64,000 nt of DNA, from the NCBI RefSeq assembly GCF_000472705.1, contig NZ_KI421455.1, positions 362,045 to 426,044 of the forward strand. Direction: 5' to 3'. The notes below the pieces were generated by a model, which was not told where the DNA came from, did not search any database, and saw nothing but the letters and a program-made list of their open reading frames with translations. This DNA comes from Mesorhizobium erdmanii USDA 3471. GTDB lineage: Bacteria; Pseudomonadota; Alphaproteobacteria; Rhizobiales; Rhizobiaceae. Below are positions 17,047-26,250 of this stretch, piece after piece (positions within the stretch are counted from its first letter, which is position 1; every line of letters begins with the position of its first letter). The position numbers and the translations under genes are program-made.

Positions 17047-17319
17047 GGTCTTTGCGTTCCGGTAAGGAGGAAAGGTTTGCTGCAAACGGCAGCATTCGCC
17101 AGTCAGCGCTTCATCAAGCGCGGGCGCCCTTTCGTCGTCGGTCAAACCGGATCAAAGCAAAGTCGAACATGCGGAGTGTCCGCTAGCATCAATTTTCGGC
17201 CGCCGCAATTGGCCGTTTTCGTCCGCCGTCTTCGTCGAGTGACGGTCTGTTCAGCGCCTGACGTCTTCGACAGCGCAAGCTTGCGCCTACATCTGACGAA
17301 AGGATGCGAGGAGATTTGC

Positions 17320-18303
17320 ATGGGATTGCTGGTCGAAGGCAGGTGGCAGGATCGCTGGTACGATACGGCGGACACTGGTGGCAGGTTCGTCAGGACGCAA
17401 TCGCAATGGCGCGACTGGATCACCGTCGACGGAGCGCCGGCCGAAGGCCGCGCGCGCGGCTTCAAGGCCGAGCCCGGGCGCTATCACCTCTATGTCTCGC
17501 TCGCTTGCCCATGGGCGCATCGGACGCTGATTTTTCGCGCGCTGAAGAAGCTGGAAGACATCATCTCCGTCTCGGTCGCGCATCATTTCATGGGCGCCAA
17601 CGGCTGGACATTCCTGGCCGAGGATGGCGCCACTGGCGACACGCTTTACGGTCTCGATTTCCTGCACCAGATCTATGCCAAGGCCGAGCCAGCCTATTCC
17701 GGCCGGGTGACGGTGCCCGTGTTGTGGGACAAGAAGCAGCTGACGATCGTCTCCAACGAATCTTCCGAGATCATCCGGATGCTCAACACGGCGTTCGACG
17801 CATGGGGCGATGCAAGCCTCGACTTCTATCCGCAGGACCTGCGGCGCGAGATCGACGGCGTCAACGCGCTGGTCTATCCCGCGGTCAATAATGGCGTCTA
17901 CCGCGCCGGCTTCGCCACCACGCAGCGCGCCTATGAGGAGGCGTTCGGCGAATTGTTCGAGGCGCTGGATAAGCTGGAGGAGCGGCTGTCAAGACAGCGC
18001 TATCTTGTCGGCGACCGCATCACCGAGGCCGACTGGCGGCTGTTCACCACCCTGGTTCGTTTCGACCCGGTCTATGTCGGCCATTTCAAATGCAATCTGC
18101 GCCGCATCGCCGACTATCCGAACCTGTCGAACTATCTGCGCGACCTCTACCAAGTGCCAGGCGTTGCCGGGACCGTGAACCTGCATCACATCAAGGCGCA
18201 CTATTACGCGAGCCACGAGACGATCAATCCGACACGGATCGTGCCGGTTGGGCCGGAACTGGACTATACCGCGCCGCATGACCGGGCGTGGTTCGCGATC
18301 TGA
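17320..18303 (+). CDS. yqjG: glutathionyl-hydroquinone reductase (Xi-class GST)
   Basis: The 327-aa protein starts MGLLVEGRWQDRWYDT at ATG 17320 after GAGGAGATTTGC. The catalytic Cys is in SLACPWAHR (about 63), followed by the thioredoxin-like domain with VPVLWDKK and SNESSEIIRML, then an all-helical domain ending with conserved PVGPELDYTAPHDR. This family (ECM4/YqjG) reduces glutathionyl-hydroquinones. An open frame extends much further upstream to 16912 but has no family likeness there. The gap 17047-17319 shows nothing else. Confidence 0.92.
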   Translation: MGLLVEGRWQDRWYDTADTGGRFVRTQSQWRDWITVDGAPAEGRARGFKAEPGRYHLYVSLACPWAHRTLIFRALKKLEDIISVSVAHHFMGANGWTFLAEDGATGDTLYGLDFLHQIYAKAEPAYSGRVTVPVLWDKKQLTIVSNESSEIIRMLNTAFDAWGDASLDFYPQDLRREIDGVNALVYPAVNNGVYRAGFATTQRAYEEAFGELFEALDKLEERLSRQRYLVGDRITEADWRLFTTLVRFDPVYVGHFKCNLRRIADYPNLSNYLRDLYQVPGVAGTVNLHHIKAHYYASHETINPTRIVPVGPELDYTAPHDRAWFAI

Positions 18304-18325
18304 GATCTCCCCGGCGGGCAAGTCG

Positions 18326-18805
18326 CTATCGGAAGGTTTCCGTGTTGAGGCGAGCCTGCCTGGCAAGTTCCGCTTTCAGGAAACTCTTGCCCATGCGGCT
18401 GGAGTAGCCCAGGGCATTGATGCCGAAAACCACAAGCCCGGCAAACAGCAGGACGAAACCCCAGACGAGAGCAGGCATGGTATCGCTTCCCGGCATGGCC
18501 CCGCCCGCGACAGCAAGGCCCACGAACACCAGTGAAAGCAGGCACGAGGCCAGAGACGAAAGAAGCGTTATCTTCCAATATTCGTCTCGATTGAAAAGCC
18601 GAAGGTTCCTGTTGACGAATTTGTAAGAGGCGAAAGAGTTCGACCCGAACGTGATGGCGAAGCCGCTTGCATTGCCGAAGCTGTCCGGTAGCGACCGAAA
18701 CATCATCGCTATGGCGATAAACACGGCGGTCAAGCCCACCATCATCAGACTATAAAAGCCGACATAGGGCCAAACGCTCACTGATTTTACTTGTCCGACA
18801 TCCAT
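18326..18805 (-). CDS. four-helix membrane protein, ABZJ_00895-like
   Basis: The 159-aa protein has four hydrophobic segments (about 11-35, 42-60, 78-100, 110-135) and a basic tail. The layout and the segment SFGNASGFAITFGSNSFASYKFVNR recall the ABZJ_00895 family, whose function is unknown; this match is from memory and tentative. ATG 18805 follows GGGGGCGAT; the longer open frame to 19045 overlaps the Nudix gene and is rejected. It lies downstream of the Nudix gene on the same strand. Confidence 0.65.
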   Translation of the reverse strand: MDVGQVKSVSVWPYVGFYSLMMVGLTAVFIAIAMMFRSLPDSFGNASGFAITFGSNSFASYKFVNRNLRLFNRDEYWKITLLSSLASCLLSLVFVGLAVAGGAMPGSDTMPALVWGFVLLFAGLVVFGINALGYSSRMGKSFLKAELARQARLNTETFR

Positions 18806-18869
18806 AGAATCGCCCCCATGTATTTTCTTGGTCAATACAGCTCGGGCTTTTTTGACAGCTGAGGCAAGC

Positions 18870-19367
18870 TTACCAATAGGGCGACGCAGGTTCGTCCCCA
18901 AAAACCTCGGCGATGCGCCGCAGCGTTGCCGGCGTCGTGCCCTCCGGCAAGCGGTCGAGCGGGAAGAAGCCGGCCTCGGCGATCTCATGGTCGGGTGGCT
19001 TCGGCGTGGCCTGGCTGAACTGCTCGATGAAATAGAAGCCGACATGGTCGCGGCGGCTGGAGCGGCGGTTGAAATGCATCGACTTCAGCACCGGCGGTGT
19101 GGCCAGCGCAATATTGCCTTCCTCGGCCAGCTCGCGCGCCAGCGCTTCGGCCAGCGTTTCGCCGACTTCGACGCCGCCGCCGGGCAGCTGCCAGCCGGGC
19201 ACATAGGTATGCCGAATGAGAAAGACGGAATTCGTGGCGCCGTCATGGACGAGGCCGCGCACGCCCAGCGTCATCGGCCGCCGCAGCACGAAATAGAGAT
19301 GGAACAGCCTGGCTCGCAGCCCCGCCCAACCGGTCTGGCGGAAGGCGGCTTCGGCATCGGTCGTCAT
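18870..19367 (-). CDS. Nudix hydrolase
   Basis: The 165-aa enzyme has the complete Nudix box in GGVEVGETLAEALARELAEEG (G-x5-E-x7-R-E-x2-E-E-x-G), which binds metal and cleaves nucleoside diphosphates linked to another group. The substrate is not predictable. Start ATG 19367 (MTTDAEAAF) is preferred to 19409. It is divergent from the phosphoesterase gene, with 71 bases between the starts. Confidence 0.87.
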   Translation of the reverse strand: MTTDAEAAFRQTGWAGLRARLFHLYFVLRRPMTLGVRGLVHDGATNSVFLIRHTYVPGWQLPGGGVEVGETLAEALARELAEEGNIALATPPVLKSMHFNRRSSRRDHVGFYFIEQFSQATPKPPDHEIAEAGFFPLDRLPEGTTPATLRRIAEVFGDEPASPYW

Positions 19368-19438
19368 CGGGAGCAAAACCGCGAGTGGAAAGCCAAGCTT
19401 TTGTAGCAAGGCGCGCGCGCGTCGCCTATGAAGGATGC

Positions 19439-20362
19439 ATGTTCAGGCTCGCGCATATTTCCGATGTCCATCTGGGGCCATTGCCCGATGTATCCTATCG
19501 CGATCTCGCCTCCAAGCGCGTGCTCGGCTACGTCAATTGGCAGCGCAATCGCCGCCGCCACATGCATGACGCCGTCATCGACGCCATCACCGCCGATATC
19601 AAGGCGCAGAGCCCCGACCATCTCGCCGTCACCGGCGACCTGGTCAATCTGGCGCTCGACGGCGAGATCGAGATGGCCAAGCACTGGCTGGAGACGCTGG
19701 GATCGCCGCACGACGTCTCCGTCGTTCCGGGAAACCACGACGCCTATGTGCCGGGCGCCTTCGACAAGGTCTGCCGGTCGTGGGCGGCCTGGATGAGCGG
19801 CGACGGCGTCAATACTCCGGTCGACCGCAACGCATTCCCCTATCTGCGCGTGCGTGGCAATGTCGCGCTGATCGGTGTCTCGACGGCGCGCGCCACGGCA
19901 CCCTTCATGGCCAATGGCTTCTTCATGGAAGGTCAGGCGGAGCGGCTCGGCAAGATCCTGCGCGACAGCGGCGGGCAAGGACTGTTCCGCGCGATCATGA
20001 TTCACCATCCGCCGGCGCGCGGCGCCGTCTCGCAGCACAAACGGCTGTTCGGGATCGCCCGCTTCCAAAAAGTCATCCGCAAGCATGGCGCGGAGCTCGT
20101 CCTGCACGGACATTCGCATCTGCCGTCGCTGTTCCAGATCGGTCCGCGCGGCGCCAGGGTTCCGGTGGTCGGCGTCGCCGCCGCCGGCCAGGCGCCGGGC
20201 GGCAAGCATCCGCCGGCACAGTACAATCTGTTCGACATCGATGGCGAAAAGGGCAATTGGCGCATCCGCCTGACGCGGCGCGGCCTGACCGGGCCGGCGA
20301 TGCCGCCCGCCGATCTGCAGACGCTGGAGATCGGCGCGGAAGCCGCTATGGCCGCAGGCTGA
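19439..20362 (+). CDS. calcineurin-like metallophosphoesterase
   Basis: The 307-aa protein carries the metallophosphoesterase metal motifs in order: DVHLG (about 9-13), GDLVN (near 69), GNHD (near 103), HH in MIHHPP and GHSH near 226. This fits a cyclic-nucleotide or UDP-diacylglucosamine-type phosphodiesterase; the substrate is open. ATG 19439 follows GAAGGATGC. Its 3' end overlaps the convergent membrane-protein gene by 17 bases. Confidence 0.87.
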   Translation: MFRLAHISDVHLGPLPDVSYRDLASKRVLGYVNWQRNRRRHMHDAVIDAITADIKAQSPDHLAVTGDLVNLALDGEIEMAKHWLETLGSPHDVSVVPGNHDAYVPGAFDKVCRSWAAWMSGDGVNTPVDRNAFPYLRVRGNVALIGVSTARATAPFMANGFFMEGQAERLGKILRDSGGQGLFRAIMIHHPPARGAVSQHKRLFGIARFQKVIRKHGAELVLHGHSHLPSLFQIGPRGARVPVVGVAAAGQAPGGKHPPAQYNLFDIDGEKGNWRIRLTRRGLTGPAMPPADLQTLEIGAEAAMAAG

Positions 20363-20960
20363 GCCCCATCGCCACGATGCGGTCCCAGAACAGGGCGACC
20401 GACACCGCCAGGCCGACAAGCGCGCCAGCGGCGACCAGGCCAATGCCCGACATGAACGCCGACCAGCCCTTGCCGCGTTGCGGTGATCGCAGCGGCGGCT
20501 CGGCTTCCGCCACCGCGGCGCGCTTCATGCCGGCGACGGCCGGTTCCGCCCCGCCCTCCATCATCCTCTGGCGCTCGACGATGCGTTCGGCGACGTAGCG
20601 GGTCACGGAATCGGCAACCGGCTTCATGTCGGTCGATTCGGCAAGCACCACGCGGCCGATGCGAGTGTCCTTGAGGAAGCGGTAGGTACGGCGGTCGCGC
20701 CCCATCGCGACATGGCTGACGGCATCGATCCACAGGCGCGGCTGCAGGCCAGAGGACACGACGAAGTCGAAATTGTCGATGTCGGCGGGCACGTCGGCAA
20801 AGACAGGTGCGAGTTCGGCGGCCAGAAGATCGAGGCGCATGCGATGCGCCTCGCGCATGTCGACGACGACATCGTCGCGGTCGGCGAAGGCATTCTTCAC
20901 ATCACGGATGGCATCGGACAGTTTCCTTGACGGATCGATCTTTTCGCCTGCGTCCTTCAT
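20346..20960 (-). CDS. hypothetical protein with C-terminal membrane anchor
   Basis: The 204-aa protein has a soluble N-terminal region (MKDAGEKIDPSRKLSDAI, LWIDAVSHVAMGRDRRTYRFLKD) and one hydrophobic helix near the end (FMSGIGLVAAGALVGLAVSVALFW, about 172-196). A region of Arg/Glu-rich sequence precedes the anchor. I do not recognise a named family, although it looks conserved. ATG 20960 is preferred to the open-frame limit at 21020. It is convergent with the phosphoesterase. Confidence 0.75.
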   Translation of the reverse strand: MKDAGEKIDPSRKLSDAIRDVKNAFADRDDVVVDMREAHRMRLDLLAAELAPVFADVPADIDNFDFVVSSGLQPRLWIDAVSHVAMGRDRRTYRFLKDTRIGRVVLAESTDMKPVADSVTRYVAERIVERQRMMEGGAEPAVAGMKRAAVAEAEPPLRSPQRGKGWSAFMSGIGLVAAGALVGLAVSVALFWDRIVAMGLSLRP

Positions 20961-21065
20961 CGGCGTCTGCCTCGCGGGTTTGGTTAACACGGGGTTAACA
21001 CAGCCGCCGGCAAAATGCACTGGCGAGGTGGAGCGAGGCGCCGGCGATGATGGGTTAGCAGGAAC

Positions 21066-21869
21066 TCAACCGGTGGCGGCGGCGAGTTTCGGGCGGACGG
21101 ACCTGGCGCGACGGTTCATGTTGCGCAGGATGATGCCGGCGATCAGATCCGGCGCTTCCTCGATCAGCATATGGCCGGCCTCCAGCACGTGATGGACATG
21201 AAAGCGTGCCGGCAGGTCATCCGCCTGGGTGAAGGGCAGCACCGCGTCATCACTGCCCCACACCACCATCACCGGCATGGCCAGCCTGTCCAACTGGTCG
21301 CGCGGGATGACGCCTTGCCGGTCGTCCCTTGTCATGGCGGCGGCGATTTCGACGAGTTTTTCCAGTTGCCCGGGCCGCTTGCGCATGTCGCGGAGCGTAT
21401 CGGCGGTGTGATCGAAAGGCCGCGCCCGTGGCCCCGACATGGCGGCAAGGCAGGCGAGGATCTCGGAAAGGCTCTCCGCGCCGGCATAGCGGCGCAACAA
21501 TGGCCCGTTGATTTCCGGGCCGAAACCGCCGGGCGCCAGAAGCGTCAGCGAGGCCACTTTCTCAGGCCCGGCAAGCGCTGTCAGCACCGCCACCGCGCCG
21601 CCCATCGAATGGCCGACGAGATGAACACGTTTCAGCTCTCGGGCGGAGAGATCGGCAAGAACGGCCCGTGCCGCAACCTTTGCAGGGCCGGCGCCCGGAA
21701 AGTCGAGCGAGAGGCCGTGCCCCGGCAGGTCATAGGCAAGGGTGCGCGCGGAGGGGCCGAGCAGGGCTATCACGTCGCGCCAGACATCGTGGCAACCGCC
21801 AAAACCGTGCAGCAGGGCGATGGTCTTCGAGCCAACGCCCTGTTCGGCAACATGGAGCGATGAGATCAT
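21066..21869 (-). CDS. alpha/beta-fold hydrolase
   Basis: The 267-aa protein starts MISSLHVAEQGVGSKTIALLHGFGG at ATG 21869. Catalytic triad: Ser in GHSMGGA (nucleophile elbow, about 91), Asp in VVWGSDDAVLP, His in LEAGHMLIEEAP. HGFGG forms the oxyanion loop. It could be an esterase or a C-C hydrolase, and resembles the acyltransferase-like acetoin dehydrogenase-associated hydrolases. The gap 21870-22093 (224 bases) shows no further gene. Confidence 0.85.
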   Translation of the reverse strand: MISSLHVAEQGVGSKTIALLHGFGGCHDVWRDVIALLGPSARTLAYDLPGHGLSLDFPGAGPAKVAARAVLADLSARELKRVHLVGHSMGGAVAVLTALAGPEKVASLTLLAPGGFGPEINGPLLRRYAGAESLSEILACLAAMSGPRARPFDHTADTLRDMRKRPGQLEKLVEIAAAMTRDDRQGVIPRDQLDRLAMPVMVVWGSDDAVLPFTQADDLPARFHVHHVLEAGHMLIEEAPDLIAGIILRNMNRRARSVRPKLAAATG

Positions 21870-22093
21870 GAACGCAGAAAGGGGTCGAATTGCGAGAAAG
21901 CCTGAATATGGCTGGATTGCTCTTCGTCCGGCGCGATGGCCAGTAAAGTTTTCGCGATTATTTTGCGAGCAATGCGTGTGATTCAAGGGGATCGCCTGGC
22001 AAAAGCCGGCAAATCAACCATTTCGGCGCTTCGCCCTCCAAGCGCCAGCGCGGTGCAATTCCATTAGTCCAAACAGTCCCGGCCTGTCGCAGA

Positions 22094-23860
22094 TCAGCTG
22101 GCGCTGCCGAGGCCCGCGGCGTGCAAGGCGCCGACCAGCCGCTCGGTCAGATCGGCTGGATATTTCCGCTCGACAAAGGTCGCGCGCGGATTGGCGGCGA
22201 ATTTCGGGAACTTTGTGTTCAATTCGTCCAGCAGCATCCTCACCAAATCGTCCTGGCCAGCGGCCTTGGCGCCGATCAGCCGCGCCGCCAGATAATGCGA
22301 CTTCGTCGCCGTCGTCCGCAGTGCCATGCTGGCCGCGACAGCCTTGTTCATGTCGCCGAGCATGAACTGGCCGACGAACAGCCCGTAATCCCACCATGTC
22401 GAATGACCACTGAACGTCTGGGCCGCATGGGCGAGGATCGGCGTTCCCTCGGCGTATCGGCCGGCGAAGATAAGCCCATAGCCGTAGGCCGCGGCCATGC
22501 CGAGATCATAGGGGTTGAGTTCGGAAGCCTTGCGCATCCAGCGGATCGCTTCGTCGGTATTGCCGAGCCGCGCACTGACGTAGCCGTAGGCGCGATGCGC
22601 ATAAGGGCTGGTCGGTCCCATCTGCACGCCGCGATGGGCAAATTCGACCGCCTTTTCGATCGTTGCATTGGGCGGGTAGGCATAGTGATCGGAAACTGCC
22701 TCAACCTGTAGAGACGCAAGTTCCGAATAGACCAGCGAGGACTTTGCCCCGGAATTGGCCAAGGTTTCGAGGCAGCGATAGGCGGCCTCATGGGTTTTGG
22801 CATTCTGGTCGAGATAATATTTGTCGTTGAGCAGCAGGCATTCGGTCAGGCCGTCCGGTGTGCCCGTCTGCTCGATATAATTGTAGATCGTGCCCGAGGC
22901 GGGGAGCGCCGAACTCAGCAGGTCGGCAATCCGGTCCTCGACCGCGCCAGGAGCGCTGTCGGCCGGCGCGAGATTGCGGGAAAGAAGCACCCGCCCCGAT
23001 GCCGCGCTTTGCAGTTCGATCGTGATGTCGCCGGCGTTCGGGCCAGGCAGGATGTCGAAGATGAAGCTGGTGGCCTCGTTGGCGGAATCTTGCCTTGCGT
23101 CTCGGCCGATGAAGTCGATCGTATCGAAGCCGCTCAGGCCGGCACGCAGCGACGCGCCGACACGGCTGGCAGCAGTGCCGTCAGCCTTGTTGTCGATGTA
23201 AACGAGCGGCAGCGCCTCGGACATCGCCGAGGGGGCAATGCTGCCGGTGAGGCCGGCGCTCTCGAACGTGGCCGGTATCTCGCCGCCGGCCAGCAGCGCG
23301 CCGCTACCCTGACGCAGGATCAGCACCCCGAGCATGGCGATGACCACTGCGATCGCCATCCAGAAGAACCGGAGATGGCGGGCCACCGAAGGTGCGGGTG
23401 CTGCCGACGGCGCCAGCAATGCGGCTGGAACGGCATCCTCGGCCACGCCGGGGTGCTCGGATGGAGCCGCAGCCGCTTCGGTCTCTCCGGCAGGTTTTGC
23501 GGCTTCCGGCAAGCGGATCGCGTTGAGTTCGTAGGCCGGCACGTAGCCGCCGCGTGGAATGGCGATGCGGACGGGCTCGGCAATGCCTTCATTGGCGAAA
23601 TATTGCTGCAGCAACTCGCGCAGCCTGCCTGCCTGCACCCGCACCACGGCATCGGTCGACGGATCGAAATCGCCGTCCTTGCCAAAGACGTCCATGGCGA
23701 TGGAAAAGCCCTTGAGCCTGTCGCCTTCGCCGGCCTGTTCGCGTTCGACGAGATAACGGATCAGCTTGCGCGCGCGCTCGGATCGTCCGAACGTTTCGCT
23801 GGCAAGCAGTCGCTCCAATGTTTCGCGCACTGCGGGGGCGGCAGGCGTGGCATGCTGCAA
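22094..23860 (-). CDS. membrane-anchored TPR regulator-like protein
   Basis: The 588-aa protein has three parts. Residues 10-112 form a domain with ETFGRSERARKLIRYLV, KGFSIAMDVFG and FDPSTDAVVRVQAGRLRELL, known in many putative regulators next to adenylate cyclase/TPR proteins. One membrane helix is at about 164-182. The rest is helical with TPR-like repeats (ETLANSGAKSSLVYSELASL, YGYVSARLGNTDEAIRWMRKA). The start is TTG 23860 with AGAGGA upstream. A large inverted repeat lies just before it. Function unknown. Confidence 0.75.
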   Translation of the reverse strand: MQHATPAAPAVRETLERLLASETFGRSERARKLIRYLVEREQAGEGDRLKGFSIAMDVFGKDGDFDPSTDAVVRVQAGRLRELLQQYFANEGIAEPVRIAIPRGGYVPAYELNAIRLPEAAKPAGETEAAAAPSEHPGVAEDAVPAALLAPSAAPAPSVARHLRFFWMAIAVVIAMLGVLILRQGSGALLAGGEIPATFESAGLTGSIAPSAMSEALPLVYIDNKADGTAASRVGASLRAGLSGFDTIDFIGRDARQDSANEATSFIFDILPGPNAGDITIELQSAASGRVLLSRNLAPADSAPGAVEDRIADLLSSALPASGTIYNYIEQTGTPDGLTECLLLNDKYYLDQNAKTHEAAYRCLETLANSGAKSSLVYSELASLQVEAVSDHYAYPPNATIEKAVEFAHRGVQMGPTSPYAHRAYGYVSARLGNTDEAIRWMRKASELNPYDLGMAAAYGYGLIFAGRYAEGTPILAHAAQTFSGHSTWWDYGLFVGQFMLGDMNKAVAASMALRTTATKSHYLAARLIGAKAAGQDDLVRMLLDELNTKFPKFAANPRATFVERKYPADLTERLVGALHAAGLGSAS

Positions 23861-23886
23861 GTGTCGATCCTCTCGAAGTCGGCACA

Positions 23887-23959
23887 GGTTAGGACGCGAT
23901 CATATAATGCCAGCAACGCCACGCAAGTGTAGAGCCATTATGTGATCGCGTACCTAACC
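23887..23959. promoter_or_regulatory. long imperfect inverted repeat upstream of the TPR regulator
   Basis: The arm at 23887-23909 (GGTTAGGACGCGATCA then TATAATG) recurs in reverse complement at 23936-23959, with two differences in about 24 bases and a 26-base spacer. It begins 27 bases before the TTG start. It may be a two-site operator bound by the adjacent regulator, or an mRNA hairpin. Confidence 0.6.
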
Positions 23960-24046
23960 GGATAATTTTCCGGTGGTTAATAGCCGCCTCAATGCCGGCG
24001 ACAGAACGAGTTGGCCACTCGAGGCCAAAGCCTTGTTCGGGCTTCA

Positions 24047-24086
24047 AAAAAATGACTGGCGCGAGTTGTCCGATCTCTCGCGCCAA
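24047..24086 (-). terminator. intrinsic terminator of leuA
   Basis: On the minus strand TGGCGCGAG and CTCGCGCCA (9-bp stem, 11-base loop) are followed by GTCA and seven Ts, starting 14 bases after the leuA stop. Confidence 0.85.
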
Positions 24087-24099
24087 TCCTCTGTAAACG

Positions 24100-25839
24100 C
24101 TACCGCGCCTTGCCGCCGATGATGCGGTTGGCGGCCGAAGTCACCGCTTCAAGCGAGGCGGCGACGATGTTGGTGTTGATGCCGGCGCCGAACAGCTTGC
24201 CGCCGGGGTACTCCATTTCGACGTAGGAAATGGCCGAGGCATTCGAGCCGCGCTGCATCGAGTGTTCGGAATAGTCGAGCACGGACATCTCGACGCCGAC
24301 ATGGCGTGAGAGCGCATCGACAAAGCCGTCGATCGGGCCGGTGCCGGTGCCTGATATGGTCACTTCCTTGCCGTTGTCGAGGATGATCGCCTCGATCACA
24401 CGCCGGCCCTTGACCACGGTATCGGGATAGGTGTGATGGTCGAGGAATTTCAGCCGCGCGCCGGGCTGGTCGACATAGGCTTCGAGGAAGCGCTCATAAA
24501 TGCGCCTGGCCGGCACTTCCTTGCCTTCGGCATCGGTGATCGCCTGGATCGCCTGGCTGAACTCGATCTGCAGATTGCGCGGCAGATTGAGACCGTAGTC
24601 GGCCTGCAGCACATAGGCGATGCCGCCCTTGCCCGACTGCGAGTTGATGCGGATGATGGCCTCGTAGCTGCGGCCGACATCGGCCGGGTCGATCGGCAGA
24701 TAGGGCACTTCCCACAGGCTGGTGTTGGCCTTCTTCAGCGCCTTCATGCCCTTGTTGATGGCGTCCTGGTGCGAGCCGGAAAAGGCGGTGTAGACGAGTT
24801 CGCCAACATAGGGGTGGCGCTCGGGAATCTTCAGCTGGTTCGAGTACTCGTAGACGTCCTTCATCCGGTTGATGTCGGAGCAGTCGATGCCCGGATCGAC
24901 GCCTTGCGTGTACATGTTGAGCGCCAGCGTGACGATGTCGACATTGCCGGTGCGCTCGCCATTACCGAACAGCGTGCCTTCGACGCGGTCTGCGCCCGCC
25001 ATCAGGCCGAGTTCGGTGGTGGCGATGCCGGTGCCGCGGTCGTTGTGCGGATGCAGCGAAATGATCAGGTTCTCCCTGGCGTCGAGGTTGCGGCACATCC
25101 ATTCTATGCGGTCGGCATAGATGTTGGGCGTCGACATCTCGACCGTCGACGGCAAATTGATGATCAGCTTGTTGTCCGGTGTCGGCTTGACGATCTCGGT
25201 GACGGCGTTGCAGATATCCAGCGCGACTTCGAGCTCGGTGCCGGTAAAGCTCTCCGGCGAATATTCGAAGCGGTAGCCGCCGCCGGCCTTGGCCGCCATG
25301 TCGGTGATCATCTTGGCGGCGTCGGTGGCGATGCGCTTGATGCCGCCGACATCCTTTTCGAAGACGACGCGGCGCTGCAATTCGCTGGTCGAATTGTAGA
25401 AATGCACGATCGGATTGGTGGCGCCCTTCAGGGCCTCGAAGGTGCGGGTGATCAGTTCCGGCCGGCACTGCACCAGCACCTGCAGCGAGACGTCGGCAGG
25501 CACGTTGCCTTCCTCGATGCACCAGCGGGCAAAGTCGAAATCGGTCTGCGAGGCCGAGGGGAAGCCGATCTCGATCTCCTTGAAGCCCATATCGAGCAGC
25601 AGGCCGAACATGCGCGCCTTGCGCTCATGGCCCATTGGGTCGATCAGCGCCTGGTTGCCGTCGCGCAGGTCGACCGAACACCAGATCGGCGCCTTGTCGA
25701 TGACCTTGTTGGGCCAGGTGCGGTCGGTGAGGCCGACGGTTGGGTAGGGCTGGTATTTGCGGGCGGCTTCCGGCATGTGGCCGGCCGCGCGTTTTACGCC
25801 CTCGGGTTCGCCAGATCGGATGTCTTCTCGTGCGTTCAT
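24100..25839 (-). CDS. leuA: 2-isopropylmalate synthase
   Basis: The 579-aa enzyme makes 2-isopropylmalate from 2-ketoisovalerate and acetyl-CoA, the first step of leucine synthesis. The catalytic TIM barrel holds VDLRDGNQALIDPM (metal/2-oxoacid site), HPHNDRGTG (metal histidines) and GNGERTGNVD. A C-terminal regulatory domain (about 440-579) should bind leucine. It is the long LeuA type. ATG 25839 follows CGGGAGAACAAG; a further 32 residues open upstream to 25935 are not family-like. Upstream is a leucine-rich leader peptide, and the gene ends with an intrinsic terminator. Confidence 0.95.
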   Translation of the reverse strand: MNAREDIRSGEPEGVKRAAGHMPEAARKYQPYPTVGLTDRTWPNKVIDKAPIWCSVDLRDGNQALIDPMGHERKARMFGLLLDMGFKEIEIGFPSASQTDFDFARWCIEEGNVPADVSLQVLVQCRPELITRTFEALKGATNPIVHFYNSTSELQRRVVFEKDVGGIKRIATDAAKMITDMAAKAGGGYRFEYSPESFTGTELEVALDICNAVTEIVKPTPDNKLIINLPSTVEMSTPNIYADRIEWMCRNLDARENLIISLHPHNDRGTGIATTELGLMAGADRVEGTLFGNGERTGNVDIVTLALNMYTQGVDPGIDCSDINRMKDVYEYSNQLKIPERHPYVGELVYTAFSGSHQDAINKGMKALKKANTSLWEVPYLPIDPADVGRSYEAIIRINSQSGKGGIAYVLQADYGLNLPRNLQIEFSQAIQAITDAEGKEVPARRIYERFLEAYVDQPGARLKFLDHHTYPDTVVKGRRVIEAIILDNGKEVTISGTGTGPIDGFVDALSRHVGVEMSVLDYSEHSMQRGSNASAISYVEMEYPGGKLFGAGINTNIVAASLEAVTSAANRIIGGKAR

Positions 25840-25933
25840 CGTCTTGTTCTCCCGGCGGCTCGCTGATCGGTCTTCGGACGGATTTAGGGCGAGCGGCGCC
25901 TTATAAGATTTTCGTTCGCTAGATGGAATTGCC

Positions 25934-25978
25934 AAGGAGCATGCGCTTGCGCGGCGGTTCGACCGCCGGGCGCTCCTT
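25934..25978 (-). promoter_or_regulatory. leu leader hairpin
   Basis: Just after the leader-peptide stop, AAGGAGC (minus strand; plus 25972-25978) pairs with GCTCCTT (25934-25940). Inside is a second stem GGCGGT-TCG-ACCGCC (25953-25967). No T-run follows, so control could act by Rho, by an alternative fold, or on translation of leuA about 95 bases downstream. Confidence 0.55.
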
Positions 25979-26094
25979 CAGCGAACCCGGCGATCGCCGA
26001 TAAGGCCGAGAAGAAGCAGGGTCGAGGCAAGCGCGCGAACGGTCTCGCCGGCAAAGCCGGTCTGACGGGAAGCGGTGGTGGCGCGCGTGTTCAT
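25978..26094 (-). CDS. leuA leader peptide
   Basis: A 38-codon frame starts ATG 26094 and contains ALASTLLLLGLI, with six leucine codons among codons 22-31 (CTT, CTG, CTT, CTT, CTC, CTT). The stop overlaps the first base of a strong hairpin, and leuA follows on the same strand. This is the classical layout of a leucine-responsive attenuator leader. A good promoter places the transcription start at or next to the ATG, suggesting a leaderless message. The match to a leader is by structure; I know of no characterised copy in this strain. Confidence 0.7.
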   Translation of the reverse strand: MNTRATTASRQTGFAGETVRALASTLLLLGLIGDRRVR

Positions 26095-26101
26095 GCCGGC
26101 T

Positions 26102-26130
26102 CTCATACAGGAGCGGCTTGTGCGAGGCAA
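26102..26130 (-). promoter_or_regulatory. predicted promoter of the leu leader
   Basis: Minus strand TTGCCT (26125-26130), 17-base spacer, TATGAG (26102-26107), then seven bases to the leader ATG at 26094. The geometry equals that of the trp leader promoter at 37766-37794. Confidence 0.55.
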
Positions 26131-26250
26131 GCAGGGGCAGTGCCTGTCGCGCATTATCGCTGGTGCGGATGCTCTTCCCCATGCGCCGCAAATGCGCCAG
26201 ACTTGGCGATGGCGGGGCTGCGGTGCGCCGTCGCCGGAAGGGGGTTGTCC

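Noticed and set aside
24433..25866. A 477-codon plus-strand frame
   Set aside because: Lies entirely opposite leuA, whose own protein is plainly real.
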